The notes under the pieces are model-generated. The model was not told the origin of the DNA, did not search any database, and worked only from the letters and a program-made list of their open reading frames with translations. A stretch of 64,000 bases of DNA from Amoebidium appalachense (lineage: Eukaryota > Ichthyosporea). The translations under genes were made by a program, and so were the position numbers. Location of the stretch: positions 4,464,001 to 4,528,000 of the forward strand of contig CAVNZM010000016.1 in the NCBI GenBank assembly GCA_963693365.1. Reading direction: 5' to 3'. Each line of letters opens with the position of its first letter. Position 1 is the first letter of the stretch. Of the stretch, positions 51,915 to 60,318 are shown in pieces.

Positions 51915-52428
51915 CCCCTCCCTCCCTCCCTCCCTCTCCTCCGGCCGGCCATGCATCCGATCGCGAATCCCTATCTTCCCCTCCAATGTCCAGCTTCGCG
52001 TACCCGACGCTATCTTTCTCTCCCCATATGCATCCCCAAAATTTTCTCGTGTCTTGTCCATTCTCGCTTTTTAGCCCGCCCCCCCCCCACACCCCAACCC
52101 CACCACCACCACCCACCCACCCATTATCTCCCCGTTATCCAGAATCACGAGAAACAGAGAGACCTCAGACCTACATGTAAATGTGCATATGAGATCGAAA
52201 GGCTCCGTTTTTGCTCCGGTTTTTTTTTTAAAATGTGATGACGGCTTCTTCTTCTTTTCTTTTTTTCCATTTTATTTTTTCTTGTAGTTTTTTCTTGTGG
52301 GAGGAGGGAAGGAAGGAGGGAGGGAGGGAGGGAGGGAGGGAGAAAGGGAGGGAGGAGGGAGGAGGTGGTGGTGGTGGTGTTGGGGGTTGGGTGGGTGGGT
52401 GGGTGGGTGGAGAAGGCATCAATCATGG

Positions 52429-52436
52429 GTGCCTGG
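52429..52436. repeat. Left target-site duplication (GTGCCTGG)
   Basis: An 8-bp direct repeat identical to 56,025-56,032, immediately outside the terminal inverted repeats. Eight base pairs is the duplication size of P-superfamily elements. Confidence 0.85.
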
Positions 52437-52622
52437 CAAGGCCTCCTAAATAGCACACCGGGCCGAGGCACGCAATAGACTAATACTCCAGATTACGTGT
52501 AAAGAGTAGGGTGATCGAAAACTGAAATCTTACGTGCCCCTCCGGGGTCTCCTACATCAGACTAATTTTAGTGCAAAACTTGTGCAAACATTACGCTAAA
52601 CTACCAGACTGCCTATAACTGC

Positions 52623-54401
52623 CTAAGTCTCACACAACGCACCCAGTGCGTCGTCGTTCAAAAACGAGAAAACGTCGAAGTCCTCCTCCTCGAGCACAGC
52701 CTCCACGTCGTCGCTGGCGCTGGGGCCGTCGTCCGCGGCGTGCGCCGCCAATAAACCGGTTGATGCACCCTCGTATTTCTTGGTTTGCCGGTTTGGCTTG
52801 TTGGTTGGTGTTTTCTTTTTCGCGTTGCGTTCCTTGGTGTAGTTGTTGAGTAAAATGTTGGTCATTCTCATGGCGATGCCATCGAGGTACTGCGCCGTGT
52901 CCTCCCCGCACTCCTCACAAGTAATGCCTCGAATTGTCTCTGTCTCCGGCCGGCTCTTGGCGTGCTGAACCGCGAGCGTGTGAACCAGCAGGCGGTGGGA
53001 GCCGGCGTGCAGAAACTTGCCCTCCAGCTCCTTGCTGGTGAGGCACTCCATCACGCGCACAGTGGTCTCCGCGACCACATAGGCCGCGTAGGAGGGAGTA
53101 GAAAGCCCCCCACGGTCGATGGCCTCCAGGTATGACGTGTCGATGACGTCCGGCCCAAGCTGGGCTTGACGCTGGCTGGGATCTCCACCACCAGGCGGTG
53201 GCTGCTGAACAAGCGCCCACGGCACTGCTTGCAGCTGCAGCCCCGCCCCGTCTTGAAGCAGGCGTAGCCGGCGAGAAAGACGACCACGCTCTTGTTGGGG
53301 ACGGTGATGGCAGCCAACAGAGCGCCAATGCTGGAGAAGGGCTGCAGCAGAACGTCCAGTTCCACGGCAGGCTTGGCCAGCAGGGCAGTCTCGTTGAACT
53401 TGACGGCCTGCTTGAGAGTGCTGATGCCCACGGCCTTGCCCGTGCCCCGGCGGAACGTGAAGAGGTTGATGAGCCGGATGCGCCGCTCCGACTCAAGCAC
53501 CTGTTCAATATCACACCTTCCGTTAGCTTGGCATTATCCTGATTTACAACTGTGCAGATAAAGAGCACCGCACAGACCATAAATAGTTGCCAGCTGCAGC
53601 CGGCTGATTTGGGTGTTTGCAAGTTAATGCAATGCTTGTGTCGGTAAGGAGGGGATCTGGGAAATGGAGGTGGAAAGGGAGGGGGGTGAAGGGGGGGGGG
53701 GGGGGGAAGGATTACTTCTTTTGGCAATTGGTGTTTAAAGAAGGAAGGTGGGGGTAAGCCTTCTAGGATCCGAAAAAAAAAAGAAGGGGGGGGGGGGGGG
53801 GGGGGGGAGTAGGGGAAAAGGGAGGGGGTGGGGGGGTGGATGGTGGTGGTGTTGGTGGTGTTGGTTGGGAACGAGGGGGAGGGGGAGGGACTCTGAAAAA
53901 TTGTCTCAGAAAAAAAGGAGTGGGGGGAGGAGGAAGGGGGGGGGGGGGGGGGGGGGGGATAGAACAAGGGTGGAGGGAAGAGGCTACCTGGCGGGTGGAA
54001 ATGTGGTAATTGCCTCCGTTCATTTCCCTGTAGTGTCCAAACCGACCCTCCAACTGGTCGGTCATAATCTTGCCCAGAAGAACGTAGACCCAGTTGAGGT
54101 CGTCCTTTAGATACTCCACAAGGGCTATCTGCAAACATTAAAAACCCGAGTGTTAAGGATAGTTTCCCAAAAAAAAAGGTGGCCCAGAGTGCATAACCAA
54201 CGTGCTTATCGAAGCACAAAGGTTGAGTGCACGGGTGCCCACTGATCACACAATGGCCCAGCATAAAACGGGAAGGGGGGGGGGGGGGGGAGCGAGAAGG
54301 GAGGGTGTGTGTGTGTGGGGGGGGGGGGGGGGGGGGGGGTGGTGATAGAGAGAGAGCGTGTCTGTGTGAGAGAGAGGGGGGAGGGAGAGGGGGGGGGGGG
54401 G

Positions 54402-54436
<35 letters not shown>

Positions 54437-55402
54437 AGAGAGAGAGAGCTCGAACCATGATCAACACTGCAGCGTGCCTCCTGCTCGCATTCGTCCGACT
54501 CCGCTTCCTCGACTAGCTCCCAGAGATGTTGCTCCAGAAATTCTCTGGCAAGCGCTAGAGGAGGGCGCGGCAGCACCGCCTTTATCTGCTCACGCTCGCT
54601 CCCAATGCCCACTGTCGTTGGCTTTGCTGAGTTGGCCTTCTCCTTGCACGAATGAAGTAACTGGTACAACTCGGACCACCGAGATATAGAATGTGACGTG
54701 TGCGAGTCAACCGAAACCGAATAAGATGTAGCCCCAAACACAGACGGTGTGTGCACAACAGGCACTGCAGAAAGGTTATGATCAACAGTTACCACTGCCC
54801 CCACAAAGGGAAAGGGCACCCCGCCGGGAAATGACGGGGTAACTGTTGTCAGCAGTACCGCTTGTATGCTTTCACTGCTCGTTTGTGTGACTTGCCAGAG
54901 CCCCAGCGTGCCTACGCTATTTAGACGGTCTAAGAAGTTGTCGCACAACTCGCTGAACGAGTGTATGGTGTCAAGTTGTTCTAGCCGGGCCTTCTCAGCC
55001 TCTTCCTGGAGCTTTGCTCGTTTGTTTTGCTCTTCTCGTCTATCCTCTGGGTTTCTCCTGGGTGCCTTTTCCTCTATGACTATATTCAGTTCTGTGTTGA
55101 ATATGCAAGGAATCTGATTCTCTTTGCACCTCGGGTGGGAATGTTTAATAAACCGAGATATATCTATTTTAGGATCTTTGTAGTCAAAACCTAGGTCAAG
55201 TTGTTCGGGCCTAAAATGTTTGATACAAATACCTATACAGCTTGTGTTACTAATTACCGTTAAGTCTTGGCGTTTGCAGAAACTGACCCACTTGTGAAAA
55301 CGCTCGGGCTCTTTTAGTTTTGTTAGGAAAAGCAAAACAAGATGCACTCTCGTGCCCTTTGTAATTAGTTGTGCAGCCGTAGACAGCACAAGATCTTGGC
55401 AT
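52623..55402 (-). pseudogene. THAP-domain P-element-type transposase gene, catalytic core not found
   Basis: Exons on the minus strand: 55402-about 54465, 54128-53988 and 53500-52623. The N-terminus is a THAP zinc finger: C-x4-C (SCAVYGC), the FP and W positions, C-x2-H (CIKHF) and a terminal IPCIF box. A charged coiled coil (RREEQNKRAKLQEEAEKARL) and a Ser/Thr/Val-rich linker follow. The second and third exons match the C-terminal part of P-type transposases: QLEGRFGHYREMNGG, then AGYACFKTG with CSCKQC, ending in an acidic tail. Two single-base frame breaks lie in homopolymers: AAAA at 55,312-55,315 inside the THAP domain, and GGG at 53,154-53,156. I cannot find the RNase H-like catalytic segment that normally lies between coil and C-terminus, so the product would bind DNA but not cut it (inference, compare the Drosophila KP repressor). 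The first exon's donor is weak. Confidence 0.75.
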
Positions 55403-55445
55403 CTGCGTAGCGGCTGGGCGTGGCCAAAGTGGCACTGCCCAGCCT

Positions 55446-55970
55446 TTTTTATATATAATGCAGGAGCACTTCACGTAAAGTGGTGGCAAAGAAATAGTTA
55501 CTTTTCCACGTGTAGCAGCAACACAAGCGGCCGGCACACAGCCCCCTAGATCACAACGAGAGATCGATGGGGATTGATGAAGTATTGTACTTACGTCAAC
55601 TTAGAGTCTTAACCCCTTACATTAACTCCCTAATATTATATTTTACACGCCAATAAAAACGGCATAAACCATTTAAATGTTAAATAAATGAGCGCTTTGA
55701 CGTATTGGTTATTTCATAAAGCTATTAAAACAGACTAGATACTAATATTGTTGGTTTTGCCTTATCCTTAATGTTGGTACCCCACAATTTCCCGAGTATA
55801 CAAAGAACACCAAAAGCCCGCCATTTGCTGTATTGTCCAATCACTAAATTGCAGTCAAAAATCTTCTATCCAATCGAAATCGCCTGTACTGGGTCTCGCG
55901 CGTTCCTCAGTTGGCCAATCATTTCGCTGGATTCGGCTGGAAGCTAACCCTACTCTTGATGACGTCACTT
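55446..55970 (-). promoter_or_regulatory. Transposon promoter: CCAAT boxes, CRE and TATA-like motif
   Basis: Between the right TIR and the transposase ATG lie TGACGTCA (55,960-55,967), three CCAAT boxes (55,837-55,841, 55,870-55,874, 55,915-55,919) and TTATATATAA (about 55,449-55,459), the last about 45 bp upstream of the ATG. Motif function is inferred from consensus. Confidence 0.55.
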
Positions 55971-56024
55971 CTCATATGTGAACGACCTCGTGCCTCGGCC
56001 CGGTGTGATATTTAGGAGGCCTTG

Positions 56025-56032
56025 GTGCCTGG
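56025..56032. repeat. Right target-site duplication (GTGCCTGG)
   Basis: Direct repeat of 52,429-52,436, directly outside the right terminal inverted repeat. Confidence 0.85.
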
Positions 56033-56046
56033 GCCCTGGGGATCTT

Positions 56047-56570
56047 TGGGATATTCGGGTTGGTTGTAAGGTTTTCCGGGTCGGGCCGAAGGCCCTAACG
56101 GGCCGCAGGCCCGCCTATTGGGCCGCCAGGCCCGGGCCCCGGGGACCGGGGGCCCGGCCCGGCCCGCGAGCCACCCCAGGCCCGGCCCGGCCCCCCGGGG
56201 CCCCGGGTGGGGTTAGCAGTGAGGTCGGGCCGAAGGCCCTAACGGGCCGCAGGCCCGCCTATTGGGCCGCCAGGCCCTAGGCCGCCAGGCCCGGGGCCCC
56301 GGGGACCGGGGGCCCGGCCCGGCCCGCGAGCCACCCCAGGCCCGGCCCGGCCCCCCGGGGCCCCGGGTGGGGTTAGCAGTCACTGCTAACCCCACCCGGG
56401 GCCCCGGGGGGCCGGGCCGGGCCTGGGGTGGCTCGCGGGCCGGGCCGGGCCCCCGGTCCCCGGGGCCCCGGGCCTGGCGGCCTAGGGCCTGGCGGCCCAA
56501 TAGGCGGGCCTGCGGCCCGTTAGGGCCTTCGGCCCGACCCGGAAAACCTTACAACCAACCCGAATATCCC
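56047..56570. repeat. GC-rich palindrome at the contig edge
   Basis: The dyad centre is at 56,381 (GTTAGCAGT-C-ACTGCTAAC). Arms of about 157 bp (56,224-56,380 and 56,382-56,538) are perfectly or nearly perfectly complementary and consist of GGGCC/CCCGG-rich sequence with CCGAAGGCCCTAACGGGCC. The left arm is present twice in direct orientation (56,079-56,223 and 56,224-56,380). The outermost 30 bp (GGGATATTCGGGTTGG and its complement) also pair. No coding role can be seen. Confidence 0.9.
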
Positions 56571-56648
56571 AATATTGCTTCATTCTGATTGGTTGTCACA
56601 CCACGGGGTTTCCCGATTGTTCTTCGAATGACATTTGCTATCACTATC

Positions 56649-57148
56649 NNNNNNNNNNNNNNNNNNNNNNNNNNNNNNNNNNNNNNNNNNNNNNNNNNNN
56701 NNNNNNNNNNNNNNNNNNNNNNNNNNNNNNNNNNNNNNNNNNNNNNNNNNNNNNNNNNNNNNNNNNNNNNNNNNNNNNNNNNNNNNNNNNNNNNNNNNNN
56801 NNNNNNNNNNNNNNNNNNNNNNNNNNNNNNNNNNNNNNNNNNNNNNNNNNNNNNNNNNNNNNNNNNNNNNNNNNNNNNNNNNNNNNNNNNNNNNNNNNNN
56901 NNNNNNNNNNNNNNNNNNNNNNNNNNNNNNNNNNNNNNNNNNNNNNNNNNNNNNNNNNNNNNNNNNNNNNNNNNNNNNNNNNNNNNNNNNNNNNNNNNNN
57001 NNNNNNNNNNNNNNNNNNNNNNNNNNNNNNNNNNNNNNNNNNNNNNNNNNNNNNNNNNNNNNNNNNNNNNNNNNNNNNNNNNNNNNNNNNNNNNNNNNNN
57101 NNNNNNNNNNNNNNNNNNNNNNNNNNNNNNNNNNNNNNNNNNNNNNNN
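56649..57148. other. Assembly gap (500 N)
   Basis: Exactly 500 unknown bases, the usual placeholder for a gap of unknown size. The sequence on its two sides differs in gene content, intron use and repeat content, so the join is a scaffold inference. Confidence 0.99.
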
Positions 57149-57235
57149 AAGCAGCATCTACCCACATCCATAATTACCATCACTATGTCAATGGCACTTC
57201 ATGTCCTCCTCTTGGTTTGAAACCGTACGATCAGC

Positions 57236-58792
57236 TTATGCCAAGTCCAGCACTGGCCAACCCTCCTCGCCCGCCAATCCGTTCCACTTCTCCATGACCA
57301 GCTTGAACATGTCATAGTTGTTGGCGAGCCCCTCACAGTTGCTGAGACGCATTGTTGCAGCAGACTCGCGCACCAGACTCTTGAACGCACCCTCCATGGC
57401 CGCTGCCATTGCCTTGTCCTGCGCGGCCAGCGCAAACAACACCCCGTTGAGCACGATTCGACGCATCTTTTCGCGGCGGTAGCGGCGCGCAATGCTCTGC
57501 CCCGTGCAGCCAAACATCAGGGTGGAGTCCAGGGCATCGACGAAATAGAAGCACGGGCCGCCGCGCGCCTCGGCTGTGTGGCGGGCGTTGAGCTGGCGCG
57601 TCAGGTAGTAGCGCTCGTCCAGCCGCTTCGTCAGCGCGTTGGCCTCCTTGGCCTGCTCGTGGAGGAGACGGGTGTGTGCCAGCAGCGTCTCGCGGCGCTC
57701 GCGCTCCTCGGCCACTGCCTTCTCGGTCTCGAGCTGGATGGTCGTCTGCTTCTCGCGCTCGATTAGGACTTCAGGTGTGGTGTGCCGCGCAATCGTGACA
57801 CGCTCAAACAGCCCCACAGCAGCCTCGAGCGTGACGGTGCCAGAGTTCACAAAGTACTCCAGCTGGGCTGGGGTGTAGGTGACAGGCGGTGCTGCGGGGA
57901 CAGACGCAGCAGCGAAGGCCTGGGCGCTCGCGGGGTCGGCGGCGGCCAACGCACGGTTCTGCGCTATCTCGGACACCAGGCTGTCATCGCCTCCTAGGTA
58001 GCGCACGAACACGTCTGCGCACTTGTCGCGGAAGGCCGCAGCCTTTGCACCGGGAAGGGCGTTGATCAGCTTGACCACCTGCTTGGCAGTCAGGACCGCG
58101 GTCTCGCGTTGCCCCTGGCCCGGGAATTGGAAGTTGCTGAATTTTTCAGCAACTCCCCATGTCTGTGATCTCTGGTAGTTCCATGCATTTTGAGCAGATC
58201 GAAGTTCGGAACCCGTAATTGTGGCCACCACATCAATCGCACATGCAAGTGGAGGGTCTGTGGGGGTTGTGCGCACGCTGCGACCGGCAAACTCTCCGTG
58301 GGTGAAACTGAAAGTCATGTGTTTGACACGGGTGTCTCCTTCGAGGTGGCGCAACAACTCGGCCGCCGCCTCTGCACGAAAGGCGGTGGCTTTTGCACCG
58401 GGAAGGGCGTTGACCAGCTTGACCACCTGAGCAGCGGTCAGACCAACCGATTCGTTCCGACCGTCAAATTTCCAATGTCCGAGCGATTCGGATATTGCCC
58501 ATGGCTGCTTCTGCTGGTATTCCCAGGCATTGAGTGCCGTCTTGCGGTCGCATGTGTTGACAGTCATGATGATGTCGCTTGCGCTGGCAAGGGGCGGGTC
58601 CGTGGGGCTTGTGCGCACGCTGCGGCCGGCGAACTCGCCGTTGGCAAATGTGAACCGCTGCACGTCGAGGCGCGCGCGCTTGGCGGGCAAAGTGTCGCCT
58701 TCACGATCAGCGTTCCTCTGGGCGTGCATGCTCGTGGTGTAGGGGGGTGGAGACGGTGACATGAGGCACGACTGCTTTTTTGACGAGGGCAT
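57236..58792 (-). CDS. Virus-type protein with duplicated KilA-N/MSV199-like module
   Basis: An intronless frame of 518 residues. After about 50 residues it holds two homologous modules of about 108 residues (roughly 50-160 and 162-270). Each has GEFAGRSVRT.PTDPPLA, NAW.YQ..Q.W, LTA.QVVKL.NALPGAKA and AFR near its end. The tail of module 2 (FRDKCADVFVRYLGGD) resembles the KilA-N/BRO/MSV199-type proteins of large DNA viruses and phages. A Glu/Arg coiled coil (about 340-400) follows. The C-terminal about 110 residues (CFYFVDALDSTLMFGCTG, IARRYRREKMRRIVLNG) resemble the small endonuclease-type domains often found behind KilA-N or BRO domains. The family call is by pattern, not by search. Binding to nucleic acid is inference. 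The gene diverges from the Fic gene. Confidence 0.6.
   Translation of the reverse strand: MPSSKKQSCLMSPSPPPYTTSMHAQRNADREGDTLPAKRARLDVQRFTFANGEFAGRSVRTSPTDPPLASASDIIMTVNTCDRKTALNAWEYQQKQPWAISESLGHWKFDGRNESVGLTAAQVVKLVNALPGAKATAFRAEAAAELLRHLEGDTRVKHMTFSFTHGEFAGRSVRTTPTDPPLACAIDVVATITGSELRSAQNAWNYQRSQTWGVAEKFSNFQFPGQGQRETAVLTAKQVVKLINALPGAKAAAFRDKCADVFVRYLGGDDSLVSEIAQNRALAAADPASAQAFAAASVPAAPPVTYTPAQLEYFVNSGTVTLEAAVGLFERVTIARHTTPEVLIEREKQTTIQLETEKAVAEERERRETLLAHTRLLHEQAKEANALTKRLDERYYLTRQLNARHTAEARGGPCFYFVDALDSTLMFGCTGQSIARRYRREKMRRIVLNGVLFALAAQDKAMAAAMEGAFKSLVRESAATMRLSNCEGLANNYDMFKLVMEKWNGLAGEEGWPVLDLA
58100..58128. repeat. 28-bp direct repeat, copy 1 (inside the KilA-N-like gene)
   Basis: GGTCTCGCGTTGCC...CCCGGGAAT is repeated exactly at about 58,913-58,940 in the intergenic region 800 bp away. 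In the gene it encodes part of FPGQGQRET on the minus strand. Confidence 0.8.
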
Positions 58793-59489
58793 CACTTAAG
58801 GGCGAGAAAATATCGTTTGGGCCCAACCTGCTCTGACCCCGTTTTGCCGTCCATCCTGCCTTTATACCCCCCTTCCCCAAGAAGCAGCGGAGCACGGTGG
58901 CCTGGGGGCCGGGGTCTCGCGTTGCCCCTGGCCCGGGAATGGCCGGGGGGGCTGGGGGGGCTGGGAGGGGCGCCTGTGGCACACAGACCCGTGAGCCCGC
59001 TGTGTCTCCCGCCCTTGCATGCCTCACATGCCTCCCGAGCCCCCACGCCCGCGCCAGTTGGGTCGGGCTTTCGGGCTCCGTGGTCCTGTGAGACCACTGT
59101 GCCTCGCCGGCCGTGCATGCCTGGCGCGCCCCTCCCAGCCACCCAGGCCCCGCTCCTAGGAAAAAGCAATCGGCGAACAGGGTCCATCCCCGGCACCTGT
59201 TCTCCAAGGATCCGGGAGACATGGTTGGGGATGCCATGGTGTTCTCTTGGGTTCCGGGAGACATGGTGGGGACCGGCGATGCTGTTCTCTAGCAAATCGC
59301 GGGCCAAACGTTCATGGTCACTGCCGTGTTCTCTCTGGTTTGTGGAGAAAACGTTGGACTGGGCAGGGGCCGGTGGGCAGGAGAACAGGGTGGTGAACGC
59401 GCAGGTGGATATGGGCCGGGTTGTTGCCGTGTGACGTAAAGGTCGATTTTGACAGTTTGTGGTACTTTATCTGTCGGTTCAACACCGTG
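58793..59489. promoter_or_regulatory. GC-rich divergent intergenic region with tandem repeats
   Basis: About 700 bp separate the two divergent genes. It contains copy 2 of the 28-bp repeat (about 58,913-58,940) and a degenerate tandem array of about 45-bp units (59,203-59,345) sharing TGTTCTC and CCGGGAGACATGG. The open frames across it show no domain. It may hold the promoters of both neighbours; I see no clear TATA box. Confidence 0.5.
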
Positions 59490-60287
59490 ATGTCTCAACT
59501 CAGCGAAGGGGCTGTTGTGCGCTGCCTCCACCTGGTGCGCACGTTTTTGGATAACGATAAGAGCAGCTCTTTGTTCATGCAGGCATACACAACGCACCAC
59601 CTAGTGTTATACATCAAGCACCTGATGGAAATGGAAACAAACGAAAAGGTCCCAGTCGAACACATTGAGAGGCTGATCTCCTGCCCCGATGAAATGTCCG
59701 AACACACGCGCTCATCGAAGAAACTGAAAAACGTCGTTATAGCAGTTCGCGAGCTGTTCCCCACACCGTGGGTTTGGAAGGGGATTGATCCAGGCACGTT
59801 TACGGTGGAGCTCGCTAGGGAGGTCCATCGCAAGGTCATGGACGGGCTGCTCGATAGCGCTGGACGGTATCGGGTGCGCTTTGCGCTTCCCGCAGGCTGC
59901 AGTCATCAGTACCTTGCACCGTTCAAGATCGAAGAGGCTCTCAAGCGTCTGTTCGAAAGGACACGCACCGAACTCCAAGGCTGCAATGGCGTTCTCGGTG
60001 CCATACAGGTCGCCGCCCGTTTCCTCGGGGAGTTCCTCTACATCCACCCGTTCAGCAACGGCAACGGGCGCGTCGCCCGCCTGTTGGTCAGCGTGCTGCT
60101 CTCGCCCTATATTGCCGTTCCCCTCTCGTTGTACACAGACCGCAGGTCCCGCGAGCGCTACCACTCGCTGCTGCTGGCCGCGCAGAGCCAGCCGCCGCCC
60201 CACGACTACTCCGAGCTGGCGGCCTTCGTGCTGGACTGCGCAAGGGCAAACCTGGTCTCGGTGTGCAACGCCCTGGATTTGGAGTGA
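59490..60287 (+). CDS. Fic-domain protein (putative AMPylase/UMPylase)
   Basis: An intronless frame of 265 residues; the ATG at 59,490 is the first in frame. Fic enzymes transfer a nucleotide monophosphate from NTP to hydroxyl side chains of target proteins. The signature is at residues 186-197, HPFSNGNGRVAR: catalytic His186, the GNGR phosphate-binding loop and Arg197. The position that is usually Asp/Glu in HPFx(D/E)GNGR is Asn190. An SxxxEG string at residues 2-7 has the form of the inhibitory Glu motif of self-inhibited Fic proteins, but it lies much further from the core than usual. There is no signal peptide or membrane segment. The stop is 31 bp before the patatin gene, which suggests co-transcription. 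The target is unknown. Fic domains are common in bacteria and rare in viruses. Confidence 0.88.
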   Translation: MSQLSEGAVVRCLHLVRTFLDNDKSSSLFMQAYTTHHLVLYIKHLMEMETNEKVPVEHIERLISCPDEMSEHTRSSKKLKNVVIAVRELFPTPWVWKGIDPGTFTVELAREVHRKVMDGLLDSAGRYRVRFALPAGCSHQYLAPFKIEEALKRLFERTRTELQGCNGVLGAIQVAARFLGEFLYIHPFSNGNGRVARLLVSVLLSPYIAVPLSLYTDRRSRERYHSLLLAAQSQPPPHDYSELAAFVLDCARANLVSVCNALDLE

Positions 60288-60318
60288 AGCGTCAGCTCTT
60301 ATCGCGCCCTACATCAAC

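Larger units (their letters stand above)
52437..56024 (-). mobile_element. Complete P-superfamily transposon (3,588 bp, TIRs and TSD intact)
   Basis: The terminal inverted repeats are 36 bp: 52,437-52,472 and 55,989-56,024. Both begin CAAGGCCTCCTAAATA and end CGAGGCACG, with one mismatch. The 8-bp direct repeat GTGCCTGG flanks both ends. The only gene inside encodes a THAP-domain, P-transposase-like protein on the minus strand. The ends are nearly perfect while the coding region is damaged and its introns contain the same G-runs and GA repeats as host introns. Confidence 0.88.

Noticed and set aside
56055-56588. Pro/Gly/Arg-rich open frames over the GC palindrome
   Set aside because: The same peptide is read on both strands because the DNA is a palindrome. 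The composition reflects GGGCC/CCCGG repeats only.
58817-59434. Open frames of about 170-205 codons in the virus-like divergent spacer
   Set aside because: They are Pro/Gly/Arg-rich, overlap each other on both strands and cross a tandem repeat. None shows a motif, so the region is treated as regulatory.
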